From Galerina marginata (Eukaryota > Basidiomycota > Agaricomycetes > Agaricales > Galerinaceae), in NCBI GenBank assembly GCA_023014335.1, contig JAECYW010000012.1:1674001-1738000 (forward strand): a DNA stretch of 64,000 bases, given 5' to 3'. Under the pieces are notes generated by a model. That model was given only the letters and a program-made list of their open reading frames with translations. It ran no database searches and was not told the DNA's origin. The translations under genes and the position numbers were made by a program. Within the stretch, counting starts at the first letter, position 1, and each line of letters begins with the position of its first letter. Below are positions 1 to 11,676 of the stretch, one piece after another.

Positions 1-1173
1 GCGTCATAGATATATTTACCTTTACACCACCCTTATGGCGAATTCTGGACACAGGTTGGCTAGAGTCCAGCAAAGACTTACCAGCTCGCCTGTCCCAAAG
101 GTGCACGATGCCGTCCTTGTCGCCGCTCGCCAGGTAATTCCCATCCGGGCTCCATTGTAAACCCAAAACGCGGTCCCGGTGCTTCGCAAATGCTGTAGTT
201 TCCTGAGGACACCGTACGTCAGTGAGCGTTATCTCACCGCCCTCCATCCCAATGGCCAGTACATCTTGATTCCAACTGAGGCACTTGGCGGCGCCTTCCT
301 TCTTCGCAAACCAGGTATGTACGGCGACCCCTCGCCCACCAGTACCTGCATCCCACATTTGGACAGTGCCGCTGGACATGCCCAATGCGAGATAGTTCTC
401 GTTTCCCTCTTCACCCCACTGAATTACCCCGATTTTACCAGGAATTAAAGTTGTACACAGGTGCGAGACCGATTTATTGTCGAGGTTCTGATAGTATATG
501 TCGTTTTTGCAAGCTACTGAGATGAGGTTCCGACGTGACCAGGTTATCGGATATGCTTCTTGGTCGGAAGGAACTCCAGGACTGTCTAACACCATTAAAC
601 AGTGTCGGCGTTTGTTCAAGTTTTCAGTGACAGAAGTGGGCCGTAGTGGAGGAGGTGTATCAAATAACGAAGAGGCGCTTTTTCTGAGAAGAGACATGGT
701 GGTTTCACCTCGATATGTTGATCTCAATACATCTGTGTCATCCTTAAAGTTTAGAACGCGATCGTCTACCAGTCCGAATTGTTTGCTGATTCGTTTTGTC
801 CGTGGGGTAATGTTGAGTGGGAGAAATATTTTTGGACGGTTCGATATAAACCTATCGGCCTGAGAAGTGCGTCAGCTCGAATGCAGGGAAACGTAAAGGG
901 GCATAGATTATCTACTGTGTCCATAACATGTGCGCCGCTTCCGGGTGTGGCATCCACATTTAGATCCCGACCAAGGTCAATGGATGCCATCGAAACTCTC
1001 CTCCTCTTGTGGGATCTCAAATTCGTAACAGAGTCATGGATGCGCTTTCGTGAGTGTACCACTTGAGTTGGCGTTTCGAAAATACAATCATTTGTGCCAC
1101 TAGAATCATAAATGGTTGTTAGATCATTGTAAGGATAAAGAAGTATTTTCTGAGTATACCCAGGAGAAGACAT
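1..1173 (-). CDS. Cdc20/Fizzy-family APC/C activator (C-terminus off the left edge)
   Basis: WD40 adaptor of the Cdc20/Cdh1/Ama1 family, which recruits substrates to the anaphase-promoting complex. Exon 1 is 916-1173 and exon 2 is 82-859; the 860-915 intron (56 nt) has a CTGAC branch point. After this splice, residues about 87-95 read ADRFISNR, a near-canonical C-box (DR[FY]IPxR). A basic patch (HKRRRVS) lies before it. Exon 2 carries the family signature before the propeller (RHCLMVLDSPGVPSD, then AYPITWSRRNLISVAC) and WD repeats ending in VHLWDRR. After the strong donor at 81 (gtaagt), the next conserved stretch (RHKGGVK, about 20-45) is one base out of phase with the obvious acceptor, so the model is unresolved below 82. 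Divergence from canonical Cdc20/Cdh1 makes a meiotic Ama1/Mfr1-like activator possible. Family assignment is firm; the subfamily is a guess. Confidence 0.85.
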
Positions 1174-1576
1174 AACAGAGAGAGGACCTAGATAGAGCCA
1201 AGTTCAGAGTGGTAGTGACGAGGCGTCAGTTTGTTATCGTATCCAACAGAACAAGCTTGAAGCACCGCGACACCAACGTAGGTCACCTGATCGTGTCAAG
1301 GGTAACCCTGCCGGCGGTGCCGCTCAAAACACATAACCGACGCTGCGCTTTTGAATCAACCCTTCACCTGGTCCCTCAAAATTGTTCTACTTCTCAATCA
1401 GTCAGTAGTATATGCATCAGAGAATAGCTTCATATTGATAATTTTCCTTACGCTTCAAGGACTATAGTTACTCAGAGAGTAAACTCTGAATCTGATACAC
1501 CACACGCGCACGATCACCAGAAGAAACCCCTGAGCATTTACCTGCTCAGAATGTCGCCAGTTGGAGGTACGAGGCC
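1174..1576. other. Intergenic region between divergent genes
   Basis: Roughly 400 bases between the Fizzy-family gene (leftward) and the small membrane protein gene (rightward). It presumably holds both promoters. No RNA gene, repeat or convincing exon seen. Confidence 0.5.
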
Positions 1577-2047
1577 ATGTTCACGATATCCTCCCTTGGT
1601 ACTTACATAGCACCTATAGAACCACGCGAGTCGCCAAAACCCCAACCAATTGGAAATATGCCTATGATCTTCCTCCTGACAACATGCACCCTTTGCGCAA
1701 TATTTCTGCTTTGGCGGCGAGCAGATGCACTACGGAGAGTAGTGTCCCACCGGCATGTGATATTTCTCTCTTCCTGTAGTATATACTTACCAAATGTCTC
1801 GCCTTTCAGGCTGAAGACCTTCAGGCGTAGCGAAGGTCGGATTCGACTCAGTGAAGACGACGGCCCCCCGGCAAACGTGTTTCTAGCAGATGATTATGAC
1901 GAAGACAACGAACATATCCATGACTCGGATGATGAACCCTTGTCTGAGCATATTAGAAAGGTCACGCAGGCATGGCGGGAGCCTAACCTCCCAGAGGATG
2001 ACAGTGGTAGTGCTGGCAAGGTCTTGCCGACAGGCCATCCATCGTAA
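1577..2047 (+). CDS. Small predicted membrane protein with acidic tail (hypothetical)
   Basis: Single open frame of 156 codons. I do not recognise the family. Residues about 29-46 (MIFLLTTCTLCAIFLLW) form one hydrophobic helix followed by RRADALRR, so an N-out/C-in single-pass protein is plausible. The C-terminal half is hydrophilic and acidic (DDYDEDNEHIHDSDDEP). The start ATG sits in a fair context (gaggccATG). An intron-like stretch at 1757-1809 (gtgata...tttcag, 53 nt) exists, but removing it brings a stop codon into frame soon after, so I keep the unspliced model. Divergent from the Fizzy-family gene. Confidence 0.5.
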   Translation: MFTISSLGTYIAPIEPRESPKPQPIGNMPMIFLLTTCTLCAIFLLWRRADALRRVVSHRHVIFLSSCSIYLPNVSPFRLKTFRRSEGRIRLSEDDGPPANVFLADDYDEDNEHIHDSDDEPLSEHIRKVTQAWREPNLPEDDSGSAGKVLPTGHPS

Positions 2048-2725
2048 TACCGGTTTTCTGGTGCGTATTGCCGCAATTGGTCTTTTGAACTCAGCAGAGT
2101 TGACATACTTTCATTTCCTATGTACAGAATCTCTCTCCTGGGTTGTATTATTTAGTGCATTTGAGGAACGGGATGTTCCCATTTTTTTTTGAAACAAATA
2201 TATCTGGCTTCAACTGGCCAGTGTGAGTAAAACCTGGACTTGGTTTGCACGTATGGAGTGGTGTTATCTTGTTGGGGCCAAGTATAAGTTACGAGTATAA
2301 CTGGGCAAACGTAAATCTGGAAATCCAGCGGCTGAAGTAGTCTCGTTCCCCTCCGTTCTGGTGATAAATAAGGAAATCGCCCCGTGAGAATCATTAAAAT
2401 GATGGGGCTCTGTTCTGGTGATTCACCGTCCATCACAGTTGCCATCCCACGGTAGGATTTCCTTTTATATTCACCAGAACGGATGGGGACGAGACTACGG
2501 CTGAAGGTACGTTCACTGTAGTTGTAAGTCGACTCCTACAATCAATCTCAGATCGCAATTTTGATAGATACCAAGCATAATAAACTCCTCCAAGCGGTCG
2601 ACAAATCAGATGTCTGGAATAAAATGACAACTTTAGATTTGATGGCGACTAACCGACAGGAATAGCTAACAAAAATATTGCAACAATGAGACCATAGTCG
2701 TCGACCTTTTCCAATGTCGCAAAAC
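2048..2725. other. Intergenic region between convergent genes
   Basis: Holds the 3' flanks of the small membrane protein and of the F-box gene, plus an inserted 160-bp inverted-repeat element (annotated separately). No other gene seen. Confidence 0.5.
2329..2506. mobile_element. MITE-like element with 9-bp target-site duplication
   Basis: Element proper is 2338-2497 (160 bp). Its ends are inverted repeats: left TAGTCTCGTTCCCCTCCGTT and, read on the other strand, right TAGTCTCGTCCCCATCCGTT. The similarity continues inward through TCTGGTGA and AAGGAAATC. It is flanked on both sides by the same nine bases, CGGCTGAAG (2329-2337 and 2498-2506). There is no coding capacity, so it would be non-autonomous. 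A 9-bp duplication is usual for Mutator-like elements, hence a possible MULE-derived MITE; the superfamily is inferred from duplication length only. Confidence 0.85.
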
Positions 2726-4737
2726 CTATCCGAAGTACATGACAGTGAGTGACCCTACCCGATGAGTGCCGACCTTTTTCTTCAGTGGTGGTCAGTTCAT
2801 AGAAATGGATGTGGTAGAGGGAGAAACTCACATTCATCCCCAGCAGGGCTTCCTCGGTCATAAATACCTCGTCAAAGTTCCATTTTCTTTTGCTCGTAGC
2901 GCGGACGTACGGCAGTCTGCCCACAATGTCTGATGCGAAGAATCCTTCCGCAGGACAAATATTTTCCTCATCCTCTGTAATATCCTCGCCTTTGGCTTCA
3001 TCTCCGGCGTCTTGCCCTTCCTCTTTTGCACCGTCATCTGCACTTCCCTCTTCCGCATCTCCGTCCTTTTCCTCGTCCACATCTCTGTCGTTTTCCGCCT
3101 CTGCATCCCCTCCGTCTTGTTCCACACTGCCGTCTCCATTCAAGTTCGCAATTTCCACTTGTCCAACAATCTCAATGACAGCCGTGTCCCGAGACGCTTC
3201 GTTAAACTTGCGCGCAGTCGCAAGGTTAACAAATGCTGGCTTGAAGTTCAAAACATGCATCGTGTCTCGTCGCTGCCCCTTCTCCTCACGGGCGTACTGC
3301 ACATATCGCGAACCTGAAACGCTCGTGATATATGGGGTATTGAAGCTTTCGGCATCAAACCAACGAGTTACTGGTGGCCCCCATGACTCCCAAGGCTGTC
3401 CTACAACCGGTTCCTCTGAGTCGACTTCATCGACAGCAGGGACAAGTTTTAAAAGTGCCTTGCGGTGAACGATCATCGCAAATGACTTTATAGCCTGCGG
3501 GTCACGCGAGAAGACATCGAAGTTGAAAAGAATAATCGCGTCGATGGGATCATTCGTATAAGCCCTATCCTTACGCATGAACTCGGGTAAACTTGAACCA
3601 GTGGTCGGATTTGGGCTGCACCGGCATGAGACCGAGGTCAAGAAACGATCAGCCTCCAGTGGTGGTAAAAGAAGTGAGTGGATCAGACGAATAGCAGGGC
3701 CTTCGGACGCCTCGAGGATGGACGAGGAAGGCGGAATATGATATATGTCAATCGATCCTGTGGAGAGGTCCGGATTCGCGAGCAGGTCTTCCCGCAAAAA
3801 CACAAGACCGCCGTTATAGATTGGGAAAGGAATTGGGGCATTCCCCTACGGAACATGTCAGGATGCTGTATATCGCCAAAAAGCATGGGAAGACTCGCCG
3901 TTTTGCTCTTCCCGGTTTTCCAATTAAAGACGAACAAATGGGCATGAATACCTGCCTGTCGTGCTGCACGGGTGGCGTCCTTGTAAACGACGGTAATTGC
4001 CAGATTCTCCCCTGCGATCTCAACGCCCAGGGATGGCCTGCCTGTGTCTTCAGTCGCGTTGCAAAGGTGAAAGATTGAATTTTGCGCAGCCTCATGGGGC
4101 TTTTTGGTAGAGTGGTGGAGAAGGACGACCACCGCATGAGTAATAGAGGGGTCCCCGTCGTCCTTTTGACTGAGTCGAATAGTCAGTGACAAGAAATTAA
4201 ACATGGTAGAAGGAAAACGAACCCAAAAACACAAGCGATTAGATCATTCTCCTCGACAGAGAGCCCAAACTCTAGGATTTTCATATCTTCACTAAGGCCT
4301 GATGTAGTATTCCACTGGGCGGAATTGACAACGCCGTCCTGGAAGTTATAGGGTATCAATAAAGAAGCCAAACCTGTCGTGGAGTAACTCTGGTCGTTGG
4401 GTGCCATTCCAAGGAAAAAGGTAGTCGGACTGAGTTCGTATGTCCCGGACGAATTATAAGGTACTGGAATGGTGGATGTAGACTTGGGATTTAAGAAAGC
4501 CCAGGACGTCTCCCTCTTTCCCAGACTATCTAGTTTGACTGGGAGAGGTATGGAAGAGAGGAGGTTGTCCTGCATCCCAACCACCGAAAGGTGAATATGG
4601 TAGTCTGTTTCTAAAGTCTTGGTGATAGTTTGGAAAAGAGAGCGGCATGTTTGGATGCACCGGAGAAGATCAGTGTGAGGCAGATAGACGAATATCTTCG
4701 TGAGGAGTTCAGGCGCCAAGTCCAATAGTTGTGCCAT
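2726..4737 (-). CDS. F-box domain protein with acidic insert
   Basis: Residues about 5-40 are an F-box (LAPELLTKIFVYLPHTDLL, then CIQTCRSL), so it is probably a substrate receptor of an SCF ubiquitin ligase. The long C-terminal region is of the type common in agaric F-box proteins (HLFVFNWKTG; later GLVFLREDLL and IDIYHIPP; C-terminus GSLTVMYFG). Exons: 4223-4737, then an intron 4170-4222 (CTGAC branch), then 3850-4169; the last intron is 2780-2831 (gtgagt donor, CTGAC branch) and the last exon 2726-2779. Between them the frame shifts near 3836: either a 62-nt intron (3788-3849) is removed, giving 614 residues, or one base is missing in a C run and the conserved GLVFL segment is retained. Residues of the last large exon include a Glu/Asp-rich low-complexity stretch (about 2930-3130). 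Confidence 0.8.
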
Positions 4738-5756
4738 ATAGCCTCGGTGTAGAGTCCAAAATCCTGGATATGCGGTAGAGCTCTAAGATGGAAAGCAGAA
4801 CTTTTGGCAGAACTACTAAAGTGTGTTTAGACTTAGTTTAAACACTGAGCCTTTTATTTCCTTTATCTACCCAATCTCGATTGCAGGTCGGCTGATGGAA
4901 GGAGTTGGAACCAGTGGAACCCTAACGCCCATTGATAGTGATCATCAAAGTTCCTCCAGTGTGAATTTCCTTGGCAATGGCATGCTTTCCCATTCAAGAA
5001 GAGGAAACTGCGAGATCTTGAATCTTGATCGATTGTCATTTGGCTGCATGGTTTCAGTAGACTACGTTTTGATTCTGGCTCGGGGTGATGACAAAATTTG
5101 GACAAAATAGCTAGAATAGTAGTAGTGGGATTCCAGATCCTGAGTCGATTAGCCTGGTGACGAAATACTGACCATGCCCGTTGGACAGGAGGGTTTAAAT
5201 CTAGACAATTCGTAAGTATTGGAGACTAAGTATCAGTGGAGAGTCCGCACCACTAGCAAGATAGTAGACCACGGCGACGGGCGCTTAAAGAAATTAACTG
5301 GTTATCATGTTGTCTCGAAAATGACCCAAGTCGTCATTTGCGTATGAATGCGAGAATCTCCTTTGGCTGGGGAAGATATACAACGTTAATGAGTTCAGAT
5401 TCTCATATAATATACTCTCACCTATCAGAAAATGCTCCCACAATGATCTGCAAACAGTGCAATAGGATGGGTAGCATCATTTCGGATTGTCATCATTGTA
5501 TTAACCAAGAGGAAGTAAAGATGACCACACTATTTTCTCTACCATAGTCAATACATAAATTACAAAAAAAGCGAATTCTATTGGAGCGCTTACTGGGGAA
5601 AAGGGACGGACAATGGAGTCATACATAAAAGGCCTCAAAGATAAGGAAGACAATCATACCAATGAGCTACCAACTTCTAAATAACAAGTTAGCCGTATGC
5701 ATACATAAAAAGGGAGTAAAGGAAGCGAATAATCAGAGGGGGCGAAATAATGCGGT
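4738..5756. other. Intergenic region
   Basis: About 1 kb upstream of the F-box gene and downstream of the Ras-GEF gene, both leftward. Open frames here are short and lack splice context or family motifs. No gene called. Confidence 0.45.
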
Positions 5757-8700
5757 TTACTCCGAGTACATAGCCAAAGCCCGTTGAAGGTATGCCGCGT
5801 CCAGACCGCGAAGCCGCAGGCACTTCTGGAAGAGTCTCTTGTCCACGTCGAATTGCACCCTACTAGATAGGTGTTGCCCTGCCACAAGGGACTTGATAAC
5901 GTCCGCAATGCGGCGTTGCTTGTGGACATTGATCAACGGTTCCAAGTGCATGGACGGAGGCAAAGGAGCCAGCGCCGAGAAAACCTCAGGATGAGCTGGA
6001 GGGTCGAAATTGGCAGTGATAGGATCAATACCGATGACACTATTAGGTGCGGTCGGATCAATCAAAGCGGGCAATTTGTTGAGGCGGTGAAGCTGCGAGA
6101 GGTAGATGCCTAGCTGCATATGAGTAAACGCAACAACTGGCATGGTAAAAAGGACATACCGATGAAAGGAATGCAGGCAGAGGGGACAGAAGGTCGAATA
6201 TCCGAATTTGCTTTGCCCTTCCCATTTTGTGAATCCCCTCCACTGACCACTGACGGGGCATGAGAGCTGGTTTCAAGGGGTTTCGCATCCACTATCGAAT
6301 CGACGACCTGGCGCATGAACTTGAAGTCGTCATCGGGCTTGGTGAACTGCTTCAGATCCCTGAACATCCGATTTTCGAAAGCACCAATGCGACTCCAACC
6401 AGGTTTGCGCATGGCCCGAGTCACCCACTCGTTTTGCAATGCTGTGATGATGGCCGTCAGAGTATTGAAATTACTGAGGGAGTACGATTTCTAGGAACTG
6501 AGTTAGCAACTTTCTCATATTGTGTTGAACAGCTGATTCTCACCCATGCGATTCGGATAAATTTGCTGACAACGAGAGGCCGTTCAGTTGGTGGCGTCAA
6601 GACGATTTCAGCAATGACGAAAGCCACCATGAGGTTGAAGCGAGCCCGGACAGCCGCAAGAGCTGTCGTCTTATCCGGAAATTGCGATTCGGCTTTCCAA
6701 CGGGCTCTGTCTTTGAGATACTGTGCCCAGTCGAGGACGTTGATCTCTTCACATTCGACCCATTCCTCTGTAACAAGTTCTTCAAACTTGACACCCATAA
6801 ATAGCTCCCTATCAATCATCGAGAAGTGTTGGGCTAGTAGTTCTGCCTGATAACCAAGGATAAACGAGCTATGCATCCGAGGTGTTTCATTGCTGGCAAA
6901 TTTTGAGGACAAAACGCTCTCAATAGTGGGGTTGATGGTCGGTGCCGGCGCTTCCTGTTCCTGGGTCGTCATCCGGCTTTGGAGAATCTCCAGAGGAACA
7001 ACATCTTCCACGGGAGGCTTTACGACCTCTGAGCGGAGGAGAAGTTCTAGGCCTGGAGGAGGAGGGACTTGATGGTTTGTCTGGGAAGGGATTGGGGTAC
7101 GAGGCAAGCCTTCGATATCATCTTGGTCCAGATCATCTTCTGCTTCTGATGTAGATATGATTAAATCAGGAGGGCTTTCAGGATCTGTGTCGTCATTAGT
7201 TGGGAGGTCAACTTCGTCAATGAAGCCTTCAATGTCATCCTCTGAGAAGAGCGAGCTCTCATAGTCGTAGTCGCCATTCGCCATGCGTTCCTGTAGCGTA
7301 CGAACCCATCCGTCGACCTTCTCCGCTTTCTCCTGTTGAATTTTGGGATTAATTTGTCCTTCCAGCCTCCGGAGGGCAGCCTCAACATCTCCGTTGTCTT
7401 CATCGTCGCTCAATTCGAATGTTTGCTGCAAAGATTTCATCTGCCACTTTTGAATGGGTCGGGGCGGCCCAGACGATGAAGGCGACGATCCAGAACGGGT
7501 AGAGCTTGCCACCGAGTCTCGCATAGACTCGTGCGATACAATTCCCATTGACGACACCTCTGACCGTCGGACGAACTCAAAATCGCGACGCATGGGCAGC
7601 TTTTTGGGAGGTTTGCGCAAGCCGGGCGGATAAGGTAAGTCTTCTACGCCAGGAATGGAAGAAGTGTCCGAAAAGTCAAGTTCGTCAATTGAAACAACAT
7701 CGAACTGCCATTGGTTGTGTTGGCCAGGGAAAGTTGGGGGAAGAGGACCGTCGGAAGTCAGCGGTGCACCAAAGGAATCGGTCGACGATGAACGGAAAGA
7801 TTCCGGCCTATCTGGTTCCCTCAATCGATTAACATCGCCATCGTAGAATCCTTGACTAAGTTGGGGGTTAGAAGTAAACGGACTCGGTTCCTGTACATTC
7901 TCAACCACGTCAAGAGAAACAACGGGTACCACAGGTGCCTCATTTGTCTCAGTTACCGCTTCCACAAGAAATTGAGAAAGAGAAGAGGAGGGCAATGGTG
8001 GTTGGGGTGGAGACCCGGGTTCGACGACAGGCGTTTCGGTCGGGTCTTGGATGGGATTAGAAGATCCTGAAGGCGAAATAAAGGAGACCGGTGGAAATGT
8101 ATTTCCATCAACTTGCGGTGCAGAAGATGTGGTTGATAAGAGATTTATTGATGGAATTGGCGCGAGAGCAGAAGGTACGGATTTGGGTTGCACAGGCGCT
8201 GTGGAAGTCCCTGGAGGGATAGATGTCGAGGATGGCGGCTCAATCATCTTGAGATACTGCTCAACGCCACCGTTCATGGTAAGCAAGTCCCTTGACGCAG
8301 TGATTTCGAGGTCAAAGGCCGATAATCCAGCGCCGCAGGCACCCAACGGTGTCGGACGGACCGAAGACTTCGGATTGAGTACACGCTTCCAGCGTCCGAG
8401 ACGACCAATCGTCCTGACAAAGGCTCGTGAGAGTGCGCTATGTCGAGTAGCGAGAGGAACAGGAGCCGTGTTCTGAATAAAGGGTAAATCAATGTCGGCG
8501 CTTGGACCTGGGGCATGGTCCGTGCGTTGTAAGATATTGAAGGACGAAAGAGGAAGTGAGGTAGGACGGCTAGGAGAAAGAACGGTTCCGCCGACGGCAT
8601 GCCCTACAGTAAGATGGGCGTTTGCAGGATCTGTCAGTGGTTCTTCAGGTTTCGCATCGCCTGGAAGGAAATCAAGGTCGAGATCGGAATCCTCATCTTC

Positions 8701-11041
8701 TTGAGGGTTTTTCCGGATGGCTTCTGCAAAGCTCTTGCCCAACAGGTGGTCCACAGGGTGATCATCAGGTACTGAGGTAGGTTTAAGAGGGGAAGCAAGC
8801 TTCGGCTTCTCGACTGTGCGGATATGTGCCCGTTTGCACTCCTTAGCGACCTTGACCAATCGGCGAACAATATCCTATGAAATGATGATAAGTGAAAATC
8901 TTTTGGGGTGGAAAAAGTACCCACAATAGCATCGACATGTTTCTTCAAGATAGGGTCATGTATTAATGTGTTTAACCAATCCGCGATCAACAACCTTAGC
9001 TCGCGATTTGGTATGAAATCCACCGTAAAAAACGTCAACAACCAATATCGAATGGCGACAAATGTCCGCACACGCACGATCCGACGAACGGTTTCATCTT
9101 GTCTCGAGGATGCTTGCTGTAGAGCCCAATGGAACCGGCATATGAGGAGATGACAAAGGTCGACGGCGCTTACGTACGTCCTGTATGTCAAGAAAAAATT
9201 GAGCAGTTCATCATAATTCAAATCACTTGTCAATTGCGCGATCCAGCGTTCAATTGTTGCAGCCAAGAGTACCCTCTGCCCCATTGGAGCAGGCAGCTTG
9301 GTTGTAGAAGCCTCGAGCGATTTGACCTTCGAAACTTTGCTGCTCCGTCTTCTGGAAATACTTGATGTCGATGGATTGGAAGCGGAGAGGTCCGTAATGC
9401 TGTCCCGCGACGCAGAATAATAATCATCAGCCTCCGGATCAGGCTGGGTTTCACCCCATATAACAAAGCGAGGATCGTCTCGAGGCGCTGCACTCTGATC
9501 CGCAGCTAACGAGAGTTTGATAACTCTGGTAACTTCGGATTCTGGAACCAACTTCTCGAAAAGGGGGAGGCCCCGGTAGGTCTGCAGCACATTAAAGACC
9601 TCAGTGGAATAATGAGATGAGAGGCGGAGGGATTCGGGGGAGGGTGTCGCGTCTTGTTCCTGTTCCATGGGCGGTGCAGGATCATTGGTTTCGGTTGAAA
9701 TTTCGGGAATTATGGACGCCAAAGAAAGCATGCTCAATCTAATGGCTGATCCTGGCCGGCTAATTTCATGAACCGTATCTGAGGTGTCCGACGGTATAGG
9801 GGAGTCGTTGTTGGGAAGTTCTTCCCGAGGATCTTCTTGTCGGGCGGTCAGTCCAGACTCAAAAGACTGCATCTCTCGCAGGTGTCTGGGAGTTGGCATG
9901 CGGTCAACGGGGGAGTGGTGTGAAGGAGGGTTGAAAGTGACATTTAGTCCAAAGGGTTGCACTATAGCGGCTCGCGGTCGGTGTGGATCCGAAGATACCT
10001 TTCCAGGGTTGAAAAGACTGTGGGTTGAAAAATTGCTCGATGCACTCGATGCCGGCGTAAACCAGTCCATTAATTCCCCAAATGCGTCAACCTGACGTGC
10101 AGCGGGGTAAGCATTAAACGACAAGCTGGGTCGAGGCATATCCATTGCCGTAACGCTCTGCGAGTGCCCACGACCTGTAGCTGCAAATGTGGGTGCAGTA
10201 GCGATGACTGGTTCACTACTAGACATATCTGGTATGGACCGTGTTTTTCTCAGCTTCTTGGATACTGATGAAGTTGATGAAGTCGCTGTCGGAGGGCGAC
10301 TGGTAGGAGGGATGTTACTTTTCGTAAACATAGTCGGTGGTAGGAAATGCATGCTCAAACGAGAGCGTCGTTTACCACGGGGAGATTGAGATGCTTCACT
10401 CGAAGCCTTGGACTGCGTTACTCGTTCCTCGACTTCAGCGGCGGAGGCAGCGGGTGCAGAGTGTTCGTCTCGATGTCTAGCAGCAGAGATCAGAGAGGAG
10501 AAAAGTAGAGAGAAACGCTGACGTACCCTATGCGATACATGGATTTTCCGTGTTGATTAACAAAGGCAGTGATTGCATATGGGGAGCGAACTGAGGGGCC
10601 GACCCCGGCAAGCTGATCGTATCTTCTCTTGAGCTCTCGAGCTGCGGGCCCAGACGACGTCTCGATAAAACTACCATCGGCTGATGGCAGATGGTCGCGA
10701 AATTGGTTAACGAACGAAAAATGAGACATAAGAAACCTACAGGCAACATTGATGTCGGCGGAAGCTATGTCCGAACCTAATGACTCCAAGCCTTCCGTTC
10801 CCTTTAGCAGGTCGGACAGGGAGAAGATATACTGCGGTTTGCTAACAGGTGTCGGAGACAGGAACTGGCTAGAGGAATCGGGTAATTTGAGAGTGGATGC
10901 CAAAGAAGGGCCGTCCAGCTGATCTACAGCCAATATGGATTCCGGGGCTTCAATGGTGGGTATCGGGGCTGAGGCCGGAGGGGAGTCTGGGCGTAAATTG
11001 TCGTCAAGTTCAGAAGAAATGGCAGGGAAAGTGTCGTCCAT
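5757..11041 (-). CDS. Ras-type guanine nucleotide exchange factor, Lte1-like layout
   Basis: Predicted 1693-residue protein in five exons: 10527-11041, 8925-10476, 6544-8874, 6160-6490 and 5757-6109; introns are 50-53 nt. Residues about 560-690 form a RasGEF N-terminal (REM) motif (ERWIAQLTSDLNYDELLNFF, then TYRTYV). The C-terminal 320 residues form a CDC25-homology RasGEF domain (LAQHFSMIDRELFMGV, then NVLDWAQYLKDRARW; SYSLSNFNTLTAIITAL; CIPFIGIYLSQLHRL). About 680 residues of low-complexity Ser/Pro-rich sequence separate the two. No SH3 domain is seen, unlike Cdc25. The N-REM/long-spacer/C-RasGEF order resembles Lte1, a mitotic-exit regulator in yeasts; catalytic GEF activity and its GTPase are not shown. 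The start is the ATG at 11041. Divergent from ASF1 with a 635-bp shared promoter region. Confidence 0.85.
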
Positions 11042-11676
11042 GCTGGAATACGAGAATAATGTGATGATTATGAGGTCCAAATCAGTATGGCATGCTCAAA
11101 ATGAGGAAGGTCGAATACAAAGTGGGCGTCAAACGGGAGGAAGAATCCTCTGCTACTTTGGAAAGAATTAGAGCGCAATAGAAGGGGAGAATAAAAATGA
11201 CATGCTAATACAAATATGCGTTAGGTCGGTCGTCGTTGTCGTCAATGGTGAAGAAAGAGGATGGTCTAGAGTAAAATCAGAAATACGGATTGGAAATAAT
11301 CACTTGACAATGTCACGTGGGTAAATACGACCTCAAAACGGACGATTTTGATCGCTGTCAATCAAGAAACTGATAGTAATGCGACTAAAATCCGCACATA
11401 CACATCGTCCTTTCTTGCCTTATAAAGGAGTTCCAGTGGAGTCGTACGATGGAGGAAGGAGCCAATTTTTCTGGAATTTACATTTTATCTGAAATTAATT
11501 TGAAATTAATTACTTTTTGCGAAAAATCACGGCTGCACGTGACTGTGTGACAATCTCTGAGTAAACTGTCACGGACGCGTCGAAAGAATCCTTGTTCTCG
11601 CCGCGACCTTGTACTTTCTTCCAGTTCAACTTACTCTTTCAAGCCTTTCTTTTATCTGCAAAAACTTACTGGCAGC
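11042..11676. promoter_or_regulatory. Shared promoter region of the Ras-GEF and ASF1 genes, with E-boxes and an MCB-like motif
   Basis: The region between two divergent starts holds CACGTG palindromes at 11314-11319 and 11536-11541 and an ACGCGT hexamer at 11575-11580, about 100 bases before the ASF1 start. ACGCGT is the MluI cell-cycle box bound by MBF-type factors in ascomycete yeasts; its use here is inferred from the motif and from ASF1 being S-phase related. Confidence 0.45.

Noticed and set aside
1757..1809. 53-nt intron-like segment in the small membrane protein gene
   Set aside because: Splicing it leads to a stop within seven codons, while the unspliced frame stays open to 2047.
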